From UBA5486 sp036744795 (GTDB taxonomy: Bacteria; Bacillota; UBA4882; UBA10575), in the NCBI GenBank assembly GCA_036744795.1, contig DAIOHK010000006.1, forward strand, positions 1 through 64,000: a stretch of 64,000 nucleotides of DNA. The letters run 5' to 3'. The notes below the pieces were generated by a model. The model did no database searches. It was not told the DNA's origin and saw nothing but the letters and a program-made list of their open reading frames with translations. A program made the position numbers and the translations under genes. Positions 52,111-61,498 of this stretch are shown here, piece after piece; position 1 is the first letter of the stretch, and the number at the start of each line of letters is the position of its first letter.

Positions 52111-54558
52111 TTAAATCACGATGTTAATTAATCTACCTGGTACATAAATTATTTTTCTCGGCTCTTTTCCTTCCAAAAGCTGGGTTATTGTTTCTAGAGA
52201 TAAAGCTTTCTCTCTAATCTGCTCTTCTTCAGCATCGGCTGGAATAATTAGCCTTTCCTTTATTCGACCATTAACCTGAACAACAATTTCTACAGTTTCC
52301 TCAACAACTAAGGCCTCATCCCATTGTGGCCATGGTTGATTATGAACTGAGTATTCTCCTCCCAGTCTGGACCAGAGTTCTTCAGATAAATGAGGGCAGG
52401 CCGGAGCTAAGAGTAAGGTAAAAATTTTGCTTGCTTCAGACCAAGCCTTAGTTCCCCACAAGTCCTGCTTTAACTTGGAAAGAAGATTAGAAAGTTCCAT
52501 TAATGAAGCTAAATAAGTGTTAAAAGAGAAGTCATTAAGATCCGTACTAGCTTTTTTAATGGTTTGATGTACTTTTTTTAGTAAGGTTTGACATTTATCT
52601 TCCGATGGGTTTTGAACGCCTTCAACAGGGAATAATAACAATTCCCATACCCGATTAAGAAAACGGTAGGAACCTTCTATTCCCCGATTATTCCACGGAC
52701 CGCCAAGATCCCAGCGCCAACCAAACATTAAATAGGTACGGACAGTATCTGAACCATAAGCATCTACTAAATCATCCGGAGAAATAACATTACCCCGAGA
52801 TTTACTCATTTTTTCACTATCTTCTCCTAGAATAATACCCTGGTTTCTTAATTCAAGCATTGGTTCATCAAAATCAACTATTCCCAAATCTCTCAGAGCT
52901 TTAGTGAAGAATCTGGTATAAATCAAGTGCATACAAGCATGTTCAACACCACCGGTATAGAGATCAACTGGAAGCCAATACTCTCCTTCTTCCGGGTCAA
53001 AAAGGGTCTCCCCTTCAAAATAAGGACTAAGATAAGCATATTGATACCAAGAGGAACAGATAAACGTATCCATAGTATCTGTTTCCCTTTCTCCCGGTCC
53101 ACCACACTGGGGACAGGTGGTATGAAGAAAAGCTTCATGATGTTTTAATGGTGATTCCCCTGTTGGTAAAAATTCAGCATCTTCCGGAAGTAGTACAGGT
53201 AGATCCTGGTAAGGAACAGGAACAGTCCCACATTTTTTACAGTAAATTATGGGAATCGGAGCTCCCCAGTATCTCTGTCTACTGATTAACCAATCCCTTA
53301 ACCGATAATTTACCGCTTTTTCTCCTAGACCTTGTTCTTTAAGCCAGGCAATAACCTTCTCCTTTCCTTCTCGGGCTGGAGTACCATTAAAAGGAACCGA
53401 ATTGATCATTACACCTTCATCAACTTCCGTATAGGGAAGAGAAAGTTCCTCTAATTCGGAACCTTCAGGTGTTATTACCACCTTAACTGGTAGTTTATAT
53501 TTTTTAGCAAAGGCAAAATCTCTTTCATCATGGGCAGGAACAGCCATTATCGCACCAGTTCCATAACCCATCATCACATAATCGGCAATCCAAACAGGAA
53601 TTTTTACTCCATTTACTGGATTAATAGCATAACTACCAGTAAAAACTCCGGTTTTTTCTTTGTCAATAGATAAACGTTCAATTTCGCTCTGCCGTGATGC
53701 TTGGAATTTGTATTCCTCAACTTGCTTCCGACAATCATCAGTAGTAATAAGATCCACCAATGGATGTTCCGGAGCTAAAACCATAAAAGTTACTCCCCAT
53801 AGAGTATCCGGACGGGTAGTAAAGACCTTTACTTCCTTATTTGCTAATTTAAAGGTCACTTCTGCTCCTTCGCTTTTTCCAATCCAATTTTTTTGCATAG
53901 AGGCTACCTTTTCCGGCCAATCTATTTTAGAAAAATCTAATAGTTCTTCCGCGTAATCCGTAATTTTTAAAAACCATTGATCAAGCTCTTTTTTTACTAC
54001 CGGCGTTTGACAACGTTCACAGTGCCGATCTTCCCCCCAAACTTGTTCACGAGCTAAAGTAGTATTACACTGTGGGCAAAAATCTACTGGAGATAGTTTT
54101 TTATAGGCCAAACCTTTCTCATAAAATTTGAGAAATAACCACTGGCTCCATTTATAATAACCGGGTAAACAAGAAATAATTTCCCGTTCCCAATCAAACA
54201 TTGCACCCATAGATTTCAATTGTTCACGCATTTTCTTTATATTATTTAGAGTCCAAGTTTGTGGATGGACTTTTCGTTTAATCGCTGCATTCTCTGCAGG
54301 AAGCCCAAAAGCATCAAAACCCATGGGAAATAAGACGTTATAACCATTCATCCGCATATATCTGGCTCTAGCATCAGAAGGTGCAATTGCATACCAATGC
54401 CCAATATGCAGATCACCACTTGGATAAGGAAGCATTGTTAAAGCATAATGTTTTGGTTTTGTCTTATCCACTACGGATCGATAAATTTTAGTTTCTTCCC
54501 ATTTTTTTCGCCAATATGGTTCAATCTTATGCGGCTGATAACGATCATATTTATTCAT
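52111..54558 (-). CDS. leuS: Leucyl-tRNA synthetase
   Basis: Class Ia synthetase of 815 residues. HIGH motif in PSGDLHIGHWYA near residue 50, zinc-type Cys pairs (CPQC, CERC), the CP1 editing domain with VFTTRPDTLWG, and SEKMSKSRGN near 580. Start ATG 54558, 7 bases after GGAGGG. A longer open frame runs 144 bases upstream but crosses the T-box and its terminator, so it is not used. Confidence 0.97.
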   Translation of the reverse strand: MNKYDRYQPHKIEPYWRKKWEETKIYRSVVDKTKPKHYALTMLPYPSGDLHIGHWYAIAPSDARARYMRMNGYNVLFPMGFDAFGLPAENAAIKRKVHPQTWTLNNIKKMREQLKSMGAMFDWEREIISCLPGYYKWSQWLFLKFYEKGLAYKKLSPVDFCPQCNTTLAREQVWGEDRHCERCQTPVVKKELDQWFLKITDYAEELLDFSKIDWPEKVASMQKNWIGKSEGAEVTFKLANKEVKVFTTRPDTLWGVTFMVLAPEHPLVDLITTDDCRKQVEEYKFQASRQSEIERLSIDKEKTGVFTGSYAINPVNGVKIPVWIADYVMMGYGTGAIMAVPAHDERDFAFAKKYKLPVKVVITPEGSELEELSLPYTEVDEGVMINSVPFNGTPAREGKEKVIAWLKEQGLGEKAVNYRLRDWLISRQRYWGAPIPIIYCKKCGTVPVPYQDLPVLLPEDAEFLPTGESPLKHHEAFLHTTCPQCGGPGERETDTMDTFICSSWYQYAYLSPYFEGETLFDPEEGEYWLPVDLYTGGVEHACMHLIYTRFFTKALRDLGIVDFDEPMLELRNQGIILGEDSEKMSKSRGNVISPDDLVDAYGSDTVRTYLMFGWRWDLGGPWNNRGIEGSYRFLNRVWELLLFPVEGVQNPSEDKCQTLLKKVHQTIKKASTDLNDFSFNTYLASLMELSNLLSKLKQDLWGTKAWSEASKIFTLLLAPACPHLSEELWSRLGGEYSVHNQPWPQWDEALVVEETVEIVVQVNGRIKERLIIPADAEEEQIREKALSLETITQLLEGKEPRKIIYVPGRLINIVI

Positions 54559-54581
54559 CCAAATTCCCTCCAAAATAAATA

Positions 54582-54822
54582 TACCCCTGGTCATTATAAG
54601 ACCAGGGGCGATTGTTAATTCGCGGTACCACCCTGTTCGGTAACCTTTATGGTAACCCTCATTGCCTTTAACCCGGGCGGGTCGGAAACTAAAATAATTC
54701 ATTCCCGAACCTCTGGAGCGAGTTCAGCTGGTTTCAGGTCCGGTTTTCACCAAACACCGGCTCTCTTAACCTTTCTTCCGGCTTACTACTCCCCTTCATT
54801 GGTTTTGAAAATTAGCTCTTAA
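54582..54822 (-). promoter_or_regulatory. T-box riboswitch for leuS (specifier CUC)
   Basis: Minus-strand leader with the full set of T-box landmarks: AGTA (GGGGAGTAGTAAGC) in the stem I distal part, the specifier bulge GAACTCG with CTC for leucine (about 54719-54726), the T-box AGGGTGGTACCGCG at 54622-54635, and a terminator CCCCTGGTC-TTATAAT-GACCAGGGG (54584-54608) with a T-rich tail. Uncharged tRNA-Leu with anticodon GAG would pair with the specifier and TGGT bulge and allow read-through into leuS. Confidence 0.93.
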
Positions 54823-54828
54823 TTATTG

Positions 54829-54857
54829 AGTATAAACTAGGAGCAAATAATTGTCAA
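54829..54857 (-). promoter_or_regulatory. Sigma-A promoter of the leuS T-box transcript
   Basis: TTGACA (54852-54857), 17 bases, TATACT (54829-54834). It overlaps the stop codon of rsfS, so leuS has its own promoter. Confidence 0.85.
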
Positions 54858-55201
54858 GCTAAGGTTGGTGTTAAGATTTTTGCCCCATGCCATAATTGTT
54901 CTAGGTGATAAAAATCTCTTTCCTCTTTAGTTAATATATGTATTATCATAAACCCGTAATCCAGAAGAATCCATCTTCCTTCCTGGTATCCTTCAATCCG
55001 TTGGGGCCTGATATTTTCTTCCTCTAGCTGTTTTAAGACTGCATCAGCGATTGCCTTAACATGAACTATATTTTGACCATTCGCAATCAGAAAGTAATCT
55101 GTAATAATCGTAATCCCACGTAGATCAAGAATTATTGGATTTTCTCCTTTTTTTTCTTCTATTTTATTAAATACCGTATATAAAATATGAGTTTGATCCA
55201 T
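54854..55201 (-). CDS. rsfS: Ribosomal silencing factor RsfS
   Basis: Iojap-family protein, 115 residues, that binds L14 and blocks subunit joining in starvation. Signatures: ILDLRGITIITDYFLIANGQN and the end GRWILLDYGFMIIHILTKEERDFYHLEQLW. Usually follows yqeK and nadD; here yqeK lies 208 bp upstream with a repeat between. Confidence 0.95.
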   Translation of the reverse strand: MDQTHILYTVFNKIEEKKGENPIILDLRGITIITDYFLIANGQNIVHVKAIADAVLKQLEEENIRPQRIEGYQEGRWILLDYGFMIIHILTKEERDFYHLEQLWHGAKILTPTLA

Positions 55202-55244
55202 TAAACAAACCTCCGAAATTTATTATATAATAGAATTTATAATT

Positions 55245-55286
55245 AAAGGAATTGCTTTATTCAGTGAAGTTATTATAATTTGAACC
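55245..55286. repeat. Family A element, single end (A13)
   Basis: AAAGGAATTGCTTTATTCAG and ATAATTTGAACC. Downstream at 55313 stands a good plus-strand ribosome site AAGGGAGGTGA, but the following frame (GTGGCTAAAATCAATTAA) stops after five codons; it may be the remnant of a lost gene. Confidence 0.55.
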
Positions 55287-55408
55287 TAAAAATAAAAGTC
55301 AAACTATCCCAAGGGAGGTGAAAAATATTGTGGCTAAAATCAATTAATTACGATTCCTGAATGTTATTATAATAAATTCACGATACTCAGATCATGTGCT
55401 TCGGTTTC

Positions 55409-55996
55409 TCAATGGTTATTAGTTAAATCCAATGAACCCTTCATAATTAACTTATTCCGGGCCTTAATGGTATTAGGATGTAAAAGAAAACCGGAATTTA
55501 GAATATACTTAATTTCTTGATCAAAAATATAGGATAAAGCAGAATACCTATCTACAAAAGCAAGTTTCCGAGCAATATCTGAAAAAAGCAAACCCCTTCC
55601 CGGTTCCGCAAAATCAGCAATAAAAATAATTTGTGATAATACACTCATTTCTGTGGCTCCAGTTACATGTAGACCTACCGCTTGCAGGATATTCGGATCT
55701 ACAATCCCCCATTCTCTTTTGAGAATTTCTGCTCCAACTCTCCCATGAAGCAGTACAGGTATCATTTTTTCGATTTCCAAAACGGGTATATTAAAATTAT
55801 GGGCTAATCTTAAAAGCTCCTGAGAAGAATATTCTCTGGCCACATCATGCAATAGTCCCGCTAAGCTCGCAGATTCAGGAGTAATGTGATAAATAGATGC
55901 CAATTTAACAGCCAAATCCATAACACCTAAAGAATGTTTAAATCTTTTAGGAGTTAATTGTACTGATAATTTATTCTGTAGTTTGTTGAGGTTCAT
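55409..55996 (-). CDS. yqeK: HD-domain hydrolase YqeK (likely Ap4A hydrolase)
   Basis: 195 residues from ATG 55996 after CCGGAG. HD motif: HSLGVMD, LAGLLHDVARE, HGRVGAE and IIFIADFAEPGR. YqeK proteins of Bacillota split diadenosine tetraphosphate to ADP symmetrically. It follows nadD in many genomes; here an RRM protein gene stands between. Confidence 0.93.
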   Translation of the reverse strand: MNLNKLQNKLSVQLTPKRFKHSLGVMDLAVKLASIYHITPESASLAGLLHDVAREYSSQELLRLAHNFNIPVLEIEKMIPVLLHGRVGAEILKREWGIVDPNILQAVGLHVTGATEMSVLSQIIFIADFAEPGRGLLFSDIARKLAFVDRYSALSYIFDQEIKYILNSGFLLHPNTIKARNKLIMKGSLDLTNNH

Positions 55997-56073
55997 TTTA
56001 ATCTCCGGCAAAAAAGTGGTTATAATTCTTTTTCCACACTTAAATCTTTTTCCCTGCCTATATAAGATATATT

Positions 56074-56121
56074 TGAAAATATTGCATAATTATTAATTTA
56101 AATTTGACCACAATATATTGT
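56074..56121. repeat. Family A element, single end (A14)
   Basis: AAATATTGCATAATTATTAA and TTTGACCACAATATATTG, a good match to the long end consensus. The other end is missing. Confidence 0.65.
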
Positions 56122-56169
56122 TAACCCAACTAGGGATTCTCTATTTTTTTTAATACATACGATTAAATA

Positions 56170-56198
56170 AACAAGGGTGCAAACCCGCACCCTTGTTT
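56170..56198 (-). terminator. Terminator after the RRM gene
   Basis: AACAAGGGTGC-GGGTTT-GCACCCTTGTT on the minus strand with TT following. Perfect 11-bp stem directly behind the stop. Confidence 0.85.
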
Positions 56199-56456
56199 TT
56201 AATGTTCTGTGTTAAGTGGTTTTGCCTCATTAACTATGATTTCCCGCCCACCAAACTCCTTTCCATTCATATGAGAAATTACTTTCTCGATATTTTCTTC
56301 CGGGATTTCAATAAATCCAAAACCCTTTGATCGCCCAGTTGCCCGGTCTATAATCACCCTGCTAGCTATAACTTCGGTAGAATCGGAAAAAAATTCCGCT
56401 AAATCTTTATCTGTTGTAGCCCAGGGTAGATTTCCAACATAAAGGGTTTTACTCAC
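56199..56456 (-). CDS. RNA-binding protein with one RRM domain
   Basis: 85 residues, a single RNA recognition motif: RNP2 LYVGNLPW at the start and RNP1 KGFGFIEI in the middle. I start at GTG 56456, 5 bases after GAGGTGA; the ATG 24 bases upstream has no site. Bacterial RRM proteins of this size are often induced in cold and may act as RNA chaperones; no partner is known here. It is a single-gene unit with its own terminator. Confidence 0.87.
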   Translation of the reverse strand: MSKTLYVGNLPWATTDKDLAEFFSDSTEVIASRVIIDRATGRSKGFGFIEIPEENIEKVISHMNGKEFGGREIIVNEAKPLNTEH

Positions 56457-56543
56457 TAGATTCACCTCATTTCCGGCCATGTATCACCCTTAATTGCGGC
56501 TCTATTTTATTTTACCCTTAGGCCAAAATTTTATAGAAAAAAA

Positions 56544-57152
56544 TCAGTGATGATATATTTTCCTTTCTATAATATAATTATAAACTTTGGGTGGTAAAAA
56601 ATAGCGGACAGATTGCCCCTGCTTTATTCTTTTTCTAATTTCTGAGGAGGAAATATCAACCATTAAATTTCTAAAAAAGAAAACACCCTGACTTTTAGTA
56701 GATTGGTCTTTGTATTCTTGAAGAGGGTGCGGAAGAGTTTTTGTAAAGCCGGGACGGGCACCCACTGCAATCCGTACCAATTGGAGAATCTTCTGAAATT
56801 GATGCCAATAAATGAATTCCGATAATGAATCCTGTCCCATTAATAAATAAAGCATATGCTCCGGAAAAACCTGACGAAAAAAGAGTAAAGTATCAATTGT
56901 GTAAGATGGTGGCTTCCTTTTTAATTCCACCTCAGAAAAGGTAAAGTATTGATTATCCTCTATTGCCAACTGGATCATTGATAAGCGATCTTTTGCCGTC
57001 ATCAAAGGAAGATGTCCCTTTAATGGAGATTGCAAAGCAGGTACAAAAATAACTTTTTCCAATCCTAGTTCTTCCCGGGCTGAATCTGCTAATAATAAAT
57101 GGCCTATATGAATGGGATCAAAACTCCCGCCATAAATTCCAATTGACTTCAT
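56544..57152 (-). CDS. nadD: Nicotinate-nucleotide adenylyltransferase
   Basis: 202 residues; transfers AMP to nicotinate mononucleotide in NAD synthesis. GGSFDPIHIGHLLLAD at residue 9 is the nucleotidyltransferase HxGH motif, and ISSSEIRKRIKQG near the end is the second phosphate-binding motif. ATG overlaps the proA stop (ATGA). Confidence 0.96.
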   Translation of the reverse strand: MKSIGIYGGSFDPIHIGHLLLADSAREELGLEKVIFVPALQSPLKGHLPLMTAKDRLSMIQLAIEDNQYFTFSEVELKRKPPSYTIDTLLFFRQVFPEHMLYLLMGQDSLSEFIYWHQFQKILQLVRIAVGARPGFTKTLPHPLQEYKDQSTKSQGVFFFRNLMVDISSSEIRKRIKQGQSVRYFLPPKVYNYIIERKIYHH

Positions 57153-58408
57153 TTTCGAATCTGTCCATTTCCATAAATTATGTATTTTAAAGTAGTTAAT
57201 GCTTTAAGTCCCATCGGACCTCTAGCATGCAGTTTTTGGGTAGAAATTCCTAATTCTGCACCCAATCCAAACTGATAACCGTCAGTAAAACGAGTTGATG
57301 CATTAACATAGACAGCAGCTGCATCTACTGATTGTAAAAAACTACGGGCGTGATGATAATCAGTAGTTAAAATACTTTCAGAATGCTTTGTTCCATATTT
57401 TTCAATATGAGATAAGGCTTCATCTAAATCAGAGACTATTTTAATAGCCAAAATCAATTCCAGATATTCGGTAAACCAATCCTCCTCCGTTGCCTCCTTA
57501 GCCCAAGAAATATACTCCCGAACTTGCGGGCAACCACGAATTTCTACTCCTGCCGCTTTCAAGTCTTCTCCTAAAAGAGGTAGAATAAGGGGAGCAATCT
57601 CCTTATGAACTAATATAGTTTCTACCGCATTACATACAGAAGGCCTTTGAACTTTAGCATTCAATATGATCTGTCGAGAGCTCTCAATTTCTGCAGAGCT
57701 ATCAATAAAAATATGGCAGTTTCCTACTCCGGTTTCGATCACTGGGATCGTAGAATTATTGATTACCGTTTCAATTAAGCCCGCCCCACCTCGAGGAATT
57801 AATAAATCCAAATACTGGTTCATTTTCATTAAAGCCATTACCGCTTCCCGTTTTGGAATACCTACTAGTTGAACAGCATTAACAGGTACTTCTGAATCAG
57901 TAAGCGCTTCCCGGAGAATCCGGACCAGAGTCCTATTTGTTAGTAAAGCCTCGGATCCACCCCGCAAAATAATGGCATTTCCTGTTTTTATACTTAACCC
58001 AACTGCATCAACCGTAACATTGGGTCGTGATTCATAAATAATGCCAATAACCCCCAAAGGTACTCTGACTTGACCAATCTCCAAACCGTTAGGACGACGC
58101 CACATTTTTACAACATTACCAATCGGATCTTCAAATTTAACTAATTCGCGAAGACCACCTGCCATACTATAAACCCTATCTTCATTTAAAGAAAGCCTTT
58201 CAATTAAACTAGCTTTGATCCCCATCTCTTTAGCTTTCTTAACATCCTCTTTATTGGCGTTTAAAATTGATTCCATATTTTCTTCTAAAGCGGTAGCCAT
58301 TTGAAGTAAGGCCTGATTTTTTACATCACTATCTAGCCTTGCCATACTAGGGGTTGTTTTTTTAGCATTTTTTCCAAGCTCTAAAATATATTCTGTAATC
58401 GATCCCAT
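57149..58408 (-). CDS. proA: Glutamate-5-semialdehyde dehydrogenase
   Basis: Second enzyme of proline synthesis, reducing glutamyl phosphate with NADPH. 419 residues, aldehyde-dehydrogenase fold, with VPLGVIGIIYESRPNVT, IILRGGSEA and the active-site Cys in QRPSVCNAVETILVH. It is 18 bp behind proB; the pair is the usual proBA operon. Confidence 0.96.
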   Translation of the reverse strand: MGSITEYILELGKNAKKTTPSMARLDSDVKNQALLQMATALEENMESILNANKEDVKKAKEMGIKASLIERLSLNEDRVYSMAGGLRELVKFEDPIGNVVKMWRRPNGLEIGQVRVPLGVIGIIYESRPNVTVDAVGLSIKTGNAIILRGGSEALLTNRTLVRILREALTDSEVPVNAVQLVGIPKREAVMALMKMNQYLDLLIPRGGAGLIETVINNSTIPVIETGVGNCHIFIDSSAEIESSRQIILNAKVQRPSVCNAVETILVHKEIAPLILPLLGEDLKAAGVEIRGCPQVREYISWAKEATEEDWFTEYLELILAIKIVSDLDEALSHIEKYGTKHSESILTTDYHHARSFLQSVDAAAVYVNASTRFTDGYQFGLGAELGISTQKLHARGPMGLKALTTLKYIIYGNGQIRK

Positions 58409-58426
58409 GCTGTACCTCCTTTTTAC

Positions 58427-59566
58427 TTACTCCAAACAAACCATATTATTTCTATGAATTACCTCTTCGTAGGTTTTATACCCAAGAATAGTTTGAAGGT
58501 TAGCAGTATTTTCACCCTTAATTTTCTCAATCTCTTCGGAACCAAAATTACTTAATCCTCTAGCAATTTCCTTCCCTGAATCATCCAAAACCCTGATTAG
58601 ATCCCCAACCTCAAATTTACCTTGAACACTGGTTATCCCAGATGGAAGTAAACTTTTTTTAAATTTGAGAAGTGCTGTCACCGCTCCGGAATCAATATGT
58701 ACTTCCCCTTGAGGTTGCCCGGCAAAAGCAATCCATCTTTCCCTTTGAACCAAAGCCTCTGAATTGGGATAAAAAACCGTACCAATCTTCTCGCCTTCAA
58801 TAATTTTGGTAAGAACATCCGGTTCCTCGCCGGAGGCTAGCACCATCATTATACCAGATCTAGTAGCAATCCTGGCAGCTTCGAGTTTAGTTATCATTCC
58901 ACCTGTTCCTCTCTGGGTTCCAGCCTCTCCGGCAGTTGCCCAAATAGACGAAGAAAGCTCCTTCACTTCGGGAATAAGTTTAGCCTTTTCGTCTTTTCTA
59001 GGATCCCCAGTAAATAAACCCTTAATATCAGATAATAAGATCAAAAGATCAGCTCCAACTAAACCTGCAACTAATGAAGCTAAAGTGTCATTATCCCCAA
59101 AACGTAATTGTAGTTCTTCTGTAGCAATGGTATCATTCTCATTGATAACAGGTATTGCTCGATACTCATTTACTAACATTAAAAGTGTATTACGGGCGTT
59201 TAAATAACGACGCCGGTTACTCATGTCTTCTCGCGTTAGTAGGATCTGAGCAGTAGTTAGACCATATTCGGAAAAAAACTTTGTATAGACCTGCATTAAA
59301 AGGCCCTGACCAATAGCAGCTACTGCTTGCCGTTCAGGAATTGTCCGCGGTTTATTTTTTAACCCCAGTCGCCCAACACCAGCACCTACTGCTCCTGATG
59401 TAACAAGGATAACTTCCCTTCCTGAATTATGTAAATCCGTAATTTGACGAACAAGTTTATCTAGATGCTTTAGATTTAGATGGCCTGAAGGGTAAGTTAA
59501 AGTAGTAGTACCAACCTTTACTACTATTCTTCTAGCTGCTTCTAACCCGGATCTATTCTCTAACAA
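58427..59566 (-). CDS. proB: Glutamate 5-kinase
   Basis: First enzyme of proline synthesis. Amino-acid kinase domain (RRIVVKVGTTTLT, ILVTSGAVGAG, FGDNDTLASLVAGLVGADLLILLSD, GTGGMITKLEAARIA) followed by a C-terminal PUA domain (about 290-370). Proline feedback site in the kinase domain is expected. I start at TTG 59566, 7 bases after GTGAGGG, giving 379 residues; the frame is open for 21 more codons upstream but runs into a repeat and has no ribosome site. Confidence 0.95.
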   Translation of the reverse strand: MLENRSGLEAARRIVVKVGTTTLTYPSGHLNLKHLDKLVRQITDLHNSGREVILVTSGAVGAGVGRLGLKNKPRTIPERQAVAAIGQGLLMQVYTKFFSEYGLTTAQILLTREDMSNRRRYLNARNTLLMLVNEYRAIPVINENDTIATEELQLRFGDNDTLASLVAGLVGADLLILLSDIKGLFTGDPRKDEKAKLIPEVKELSSSIWATAGEAGTQRGTGGMITKLEAARIATRSGIMMVLASGEEPDVLTKIIEGEKIGTVFYPNSEALVQRERWIAFAGQPQGEVHIDSGAVTALLKFKKSLLPSGITSVQGKFEVGDLIRVLDDSGKEIARGLSNFGSEEIEKIKGENTANLQTILGYKTYEEVIHRNNMVCLE

Positions 59567-59605
59567 TATTAAACCCTCACTTTCCAAAGTCCCATTTTCA
59601 TATGC

Positions 59606-59692
59606 ACAGCCGGTAGTCAGCGTGAGCAACTACTTTCTAAATTATACTACAAAGTTCCAACTTTGACACCCGAACCTGGTTAAATTAAAATG
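59606..59692 (-). repeat. Family B repeat, rearranged partial copy (B4)
   Basis: On the minus strand AAGTAGTTGCTCACGCTGAC matches the hairpin 1 left arm with GTAG at its foot; beyond it GGTTCGGGTGTCAAAG resembles a right arm. It lies upstream of proB in a 343-bp gap that also holds a terminator and A15; nothing else was found there. Confidence 0.6.
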
Positions 59693-59716
59693 ACACTGTA
59701 AAATAACAGTGTCATT
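59689..59716 (-). terminator. Terminator after the small Cys protein gene
   Basis: AATGACACTGT-TATTTT-ACAGTGTCATT on the minus strand, then TTAATTTAA. Perfect 11-bp stem. Confidence 0.7.
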
Positions 59717-59774
59717 CTAGGGAATTGGATAAAGGTATTAACGAGTTAGGAGATTATTAAATTTTTTACTTTGA

Positions 59775-59871
59775 AAATAAATTGCATAATTGATTTTAAA
59801 GTAACCATAAAATATTAATAGACTAATATATTTAGTTAAATAGAGGCCAAAGGTATTTATGCAATCCCTAA
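59775..59871. repeat. Family A element, short whole copy (A15)
   Basis: Left AAATAAATTGCATAATTGAT with AGTAACCATAAAATATT; right end reverse-complemented AGGGATTGCATAAATACC. About 97 bp. Confidence 0.7.
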
Positions 59872-59909
59872 AATCAAACATTAATGAATTAGACAATTTC
59901 TTATAAAAC

Positions 59910-60101
59910 TTAACTTATCTTCAGATCTTCTCGTTCTTTTCGTTGCTGCCTTCGATGGAACTCGTATTTAGGATCTCCTTTTTTCCAACGAGTCTCTCGT
60001 TCCCGGACTATCGTTTTTTCCCGAATAACAAATTCATTTTTTGCTGGGCAGAAAAAGACATCTTTATCCTCTTTACAATTCCCGCAATCCAAGCAGGACA
60101 T
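59910..60101 (-). CDS. Small Cys-cluster protein
   Basis: 63 residues. Four cysteines at the front, CLDCGNC and then FFC ten residues later, may bind zinc or an iron-sulfur cluster; the rest is strongly charged (REKTIVRERETRWKKGD, RRQQRKERED). Start ATG 60101, 8 bases after AGGAGGG; the longer upstream frame lies in the end of obg. Not recognised beyond being a small protein of the obg-proB neighbourhood. Might contact ribosome or RNA given its basic tail; this is a guess. Confidence 0.7.
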   Translation of the reverse strand: MSCLDCGNCKEDKDVFFCPAKNEFVIREKTIVRERETRWKKGDPKYEFHRRQQRKEREDLKIS

Positions 60102-60129
60102 AACATACACCCTCCTAAAAATTAATTTG

Positions 60130-61401
60130 CTAAAAGTCTTCTGTTTGAAAAACGAATTCATAATCGCCGATATGAACCAGATCTCCTTCTTGAATACCGG
60201 TTTCTTCTAAAGCTTTTAATACTCCCCACTGTTTCAGCAACCTATCTAGGCGGATTAAAGCTTCCTCGTGGGCAAGATTAAAACGCATTATTTTTTTAAT
60301 TAATCCCTCCCCTTCTATGCGATAAGAACCCGAGCCTTCATTGATAACCTGAAAACCAAATTCGCTCTGCTTCAGAAATTCAGATTCTCTGTTCTCTAAA
60401 AAATTAAAATCAGAAACTTTTGGAATTTTATCTAGTTTAGCAATAATACTATATAAAAGTTCTTTTAAATTTTCACCAGTTACGGCAGAAATACAATGAA
60501 CTTCGTATCCCAGGCCGGAAATGTTTTTTACAAAATCTTCACGTTTTTCCATATCGCTAAGTAAATCAATTTTTGTACCAACTACAATCTGGTCTTTGTT
60601 CACTAATTCGTTATTATACTTTTCCAGTTCGGCATTTATCTCTGCAAAAGCTTTCAAAGGTTCGGGATCTGATAGATCCACCAGATGAAGTAGGAGACGT
60701 GTTCTTTCAATGTGCTTCAAAAATTCAAAGCCTAATCCTACACCTTGATGAGCACCTTTAATTAACCCCGGGATATCAGCTACAACGAAACTACGATTAT
60801 CAACCTCTACTACACCTAAAACTGGATTCAAAGTGGTAAAAGGATAGGAAGCAATCTTCGGCCGGGCAGCAGAGATAACTGAAAGTAATGTAGATTTTCC
60901 AGCGTTTGGATAGCCTAATAAACCAACATCAGCCAATACCTTCAATTCTAAAAGCAAAAGAGCTTCTTCTCCAGCTTCGCCCTTCTCAGCAAATCTAGGA
61001 ACCTGATGAGTGGAGCCAACAAACCTTGAATTGCCCCGACCGCCATTTCCTCCTTTGGCAACCAGATACTTTTCGCCATGTTCAACTAGATCAGCAACTA
61101 CTTGATCACCTTTACGGACAATTGTACCGATCGGAACTTTAATAATTAAATCTACTCCTTTTTTACCAAAACAGTTTTTTCCCCGGCCGTTTTCCCCGGA
61201 TTGAGCTTTAAAGGTATTTTTGTGGCGTAAATGACTTAAAGTGGTATAACCTTCATCTACCTCTAAAAAGATACTACCGCCATCTCCTCCGTCGCCCCCA
61301 TCAGGACCACCCTTGGGTACAAACTTTTCGCGGCGGAAACTAACGGCACCATCGCCACCTTTACCAGCAACTACCTTAATAGTTATTTCATCAATAAACA
61401 T
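60130..61401 (-). CDS. obg: Ribosome-associated GTPase Obg
   Basis: 423 residues: glycine-rich Obg fold (1-158, with GGPDGGDGGDGG), GTPase domain with GYPNAGKSTLLS and DIPGLIKGAH, TKIDLL, and a C-terminal OCT domain (about 340-420) present in Gram-positive Obg. Acts in 50S assembly and stress and is needed for sporulation start in Bacillus. Stands after the rplU-prp-rpmA cluster but behind its own gap with a terminator. Confidence 0.97.
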   Translation of the reverse strand: MFIDEITIKVVAGKGGDGAVSFRREKFVPKGGPDGGDGGDGGSIFLEVDEGYTTLSHLRHKNTFKAQSGENGRGKNCFGKKGVDLIIKVPIGTIVRKGDQVVADLVEHGEKYLVAKGGNGGRGNSRFVGSTHQVPRFAEKGEAGEEALLLLELKVLADVGLLGYPNAGKSTLLSVISAARPKIASYPFTTLNPVLGVVEVDNRSFVVADIPGLIKGAHQGVGLGFEFLKHIERTRLLLHLVDLSDPEPLKAFAEINAELEKYNNELVNKDQIVVGTKIDLLSDMEKREDFVKNISGLGYEVHCISAVTGENLKELLYSIIAKLDKIPKVSDFNFLENRESEFLKQSEFGFQVINEGSGSYRIEGEGLIKKIMRFNLAHEEALIRLDRLLKQWGVLKALEETGIQEGDLVHIGDYEFVFQTEDF

Positions 61402-61498
61402 TAATATCTCCCAAATTATTTTTAAATTCTTTATGTTAATAAATCACAAAACAAATCTTCAGGTTCTTTTAAAGATATAAGAAGTAAGTGTTTTCCTC

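Noticed and set aside
54559..54702. N-terminal 48-residue extension of LeuRS
   Set aside because: The frame runs through the T-box sequence and terminator; the leuS ATG at 54558 has a good ribosome site and standard N-terminus.
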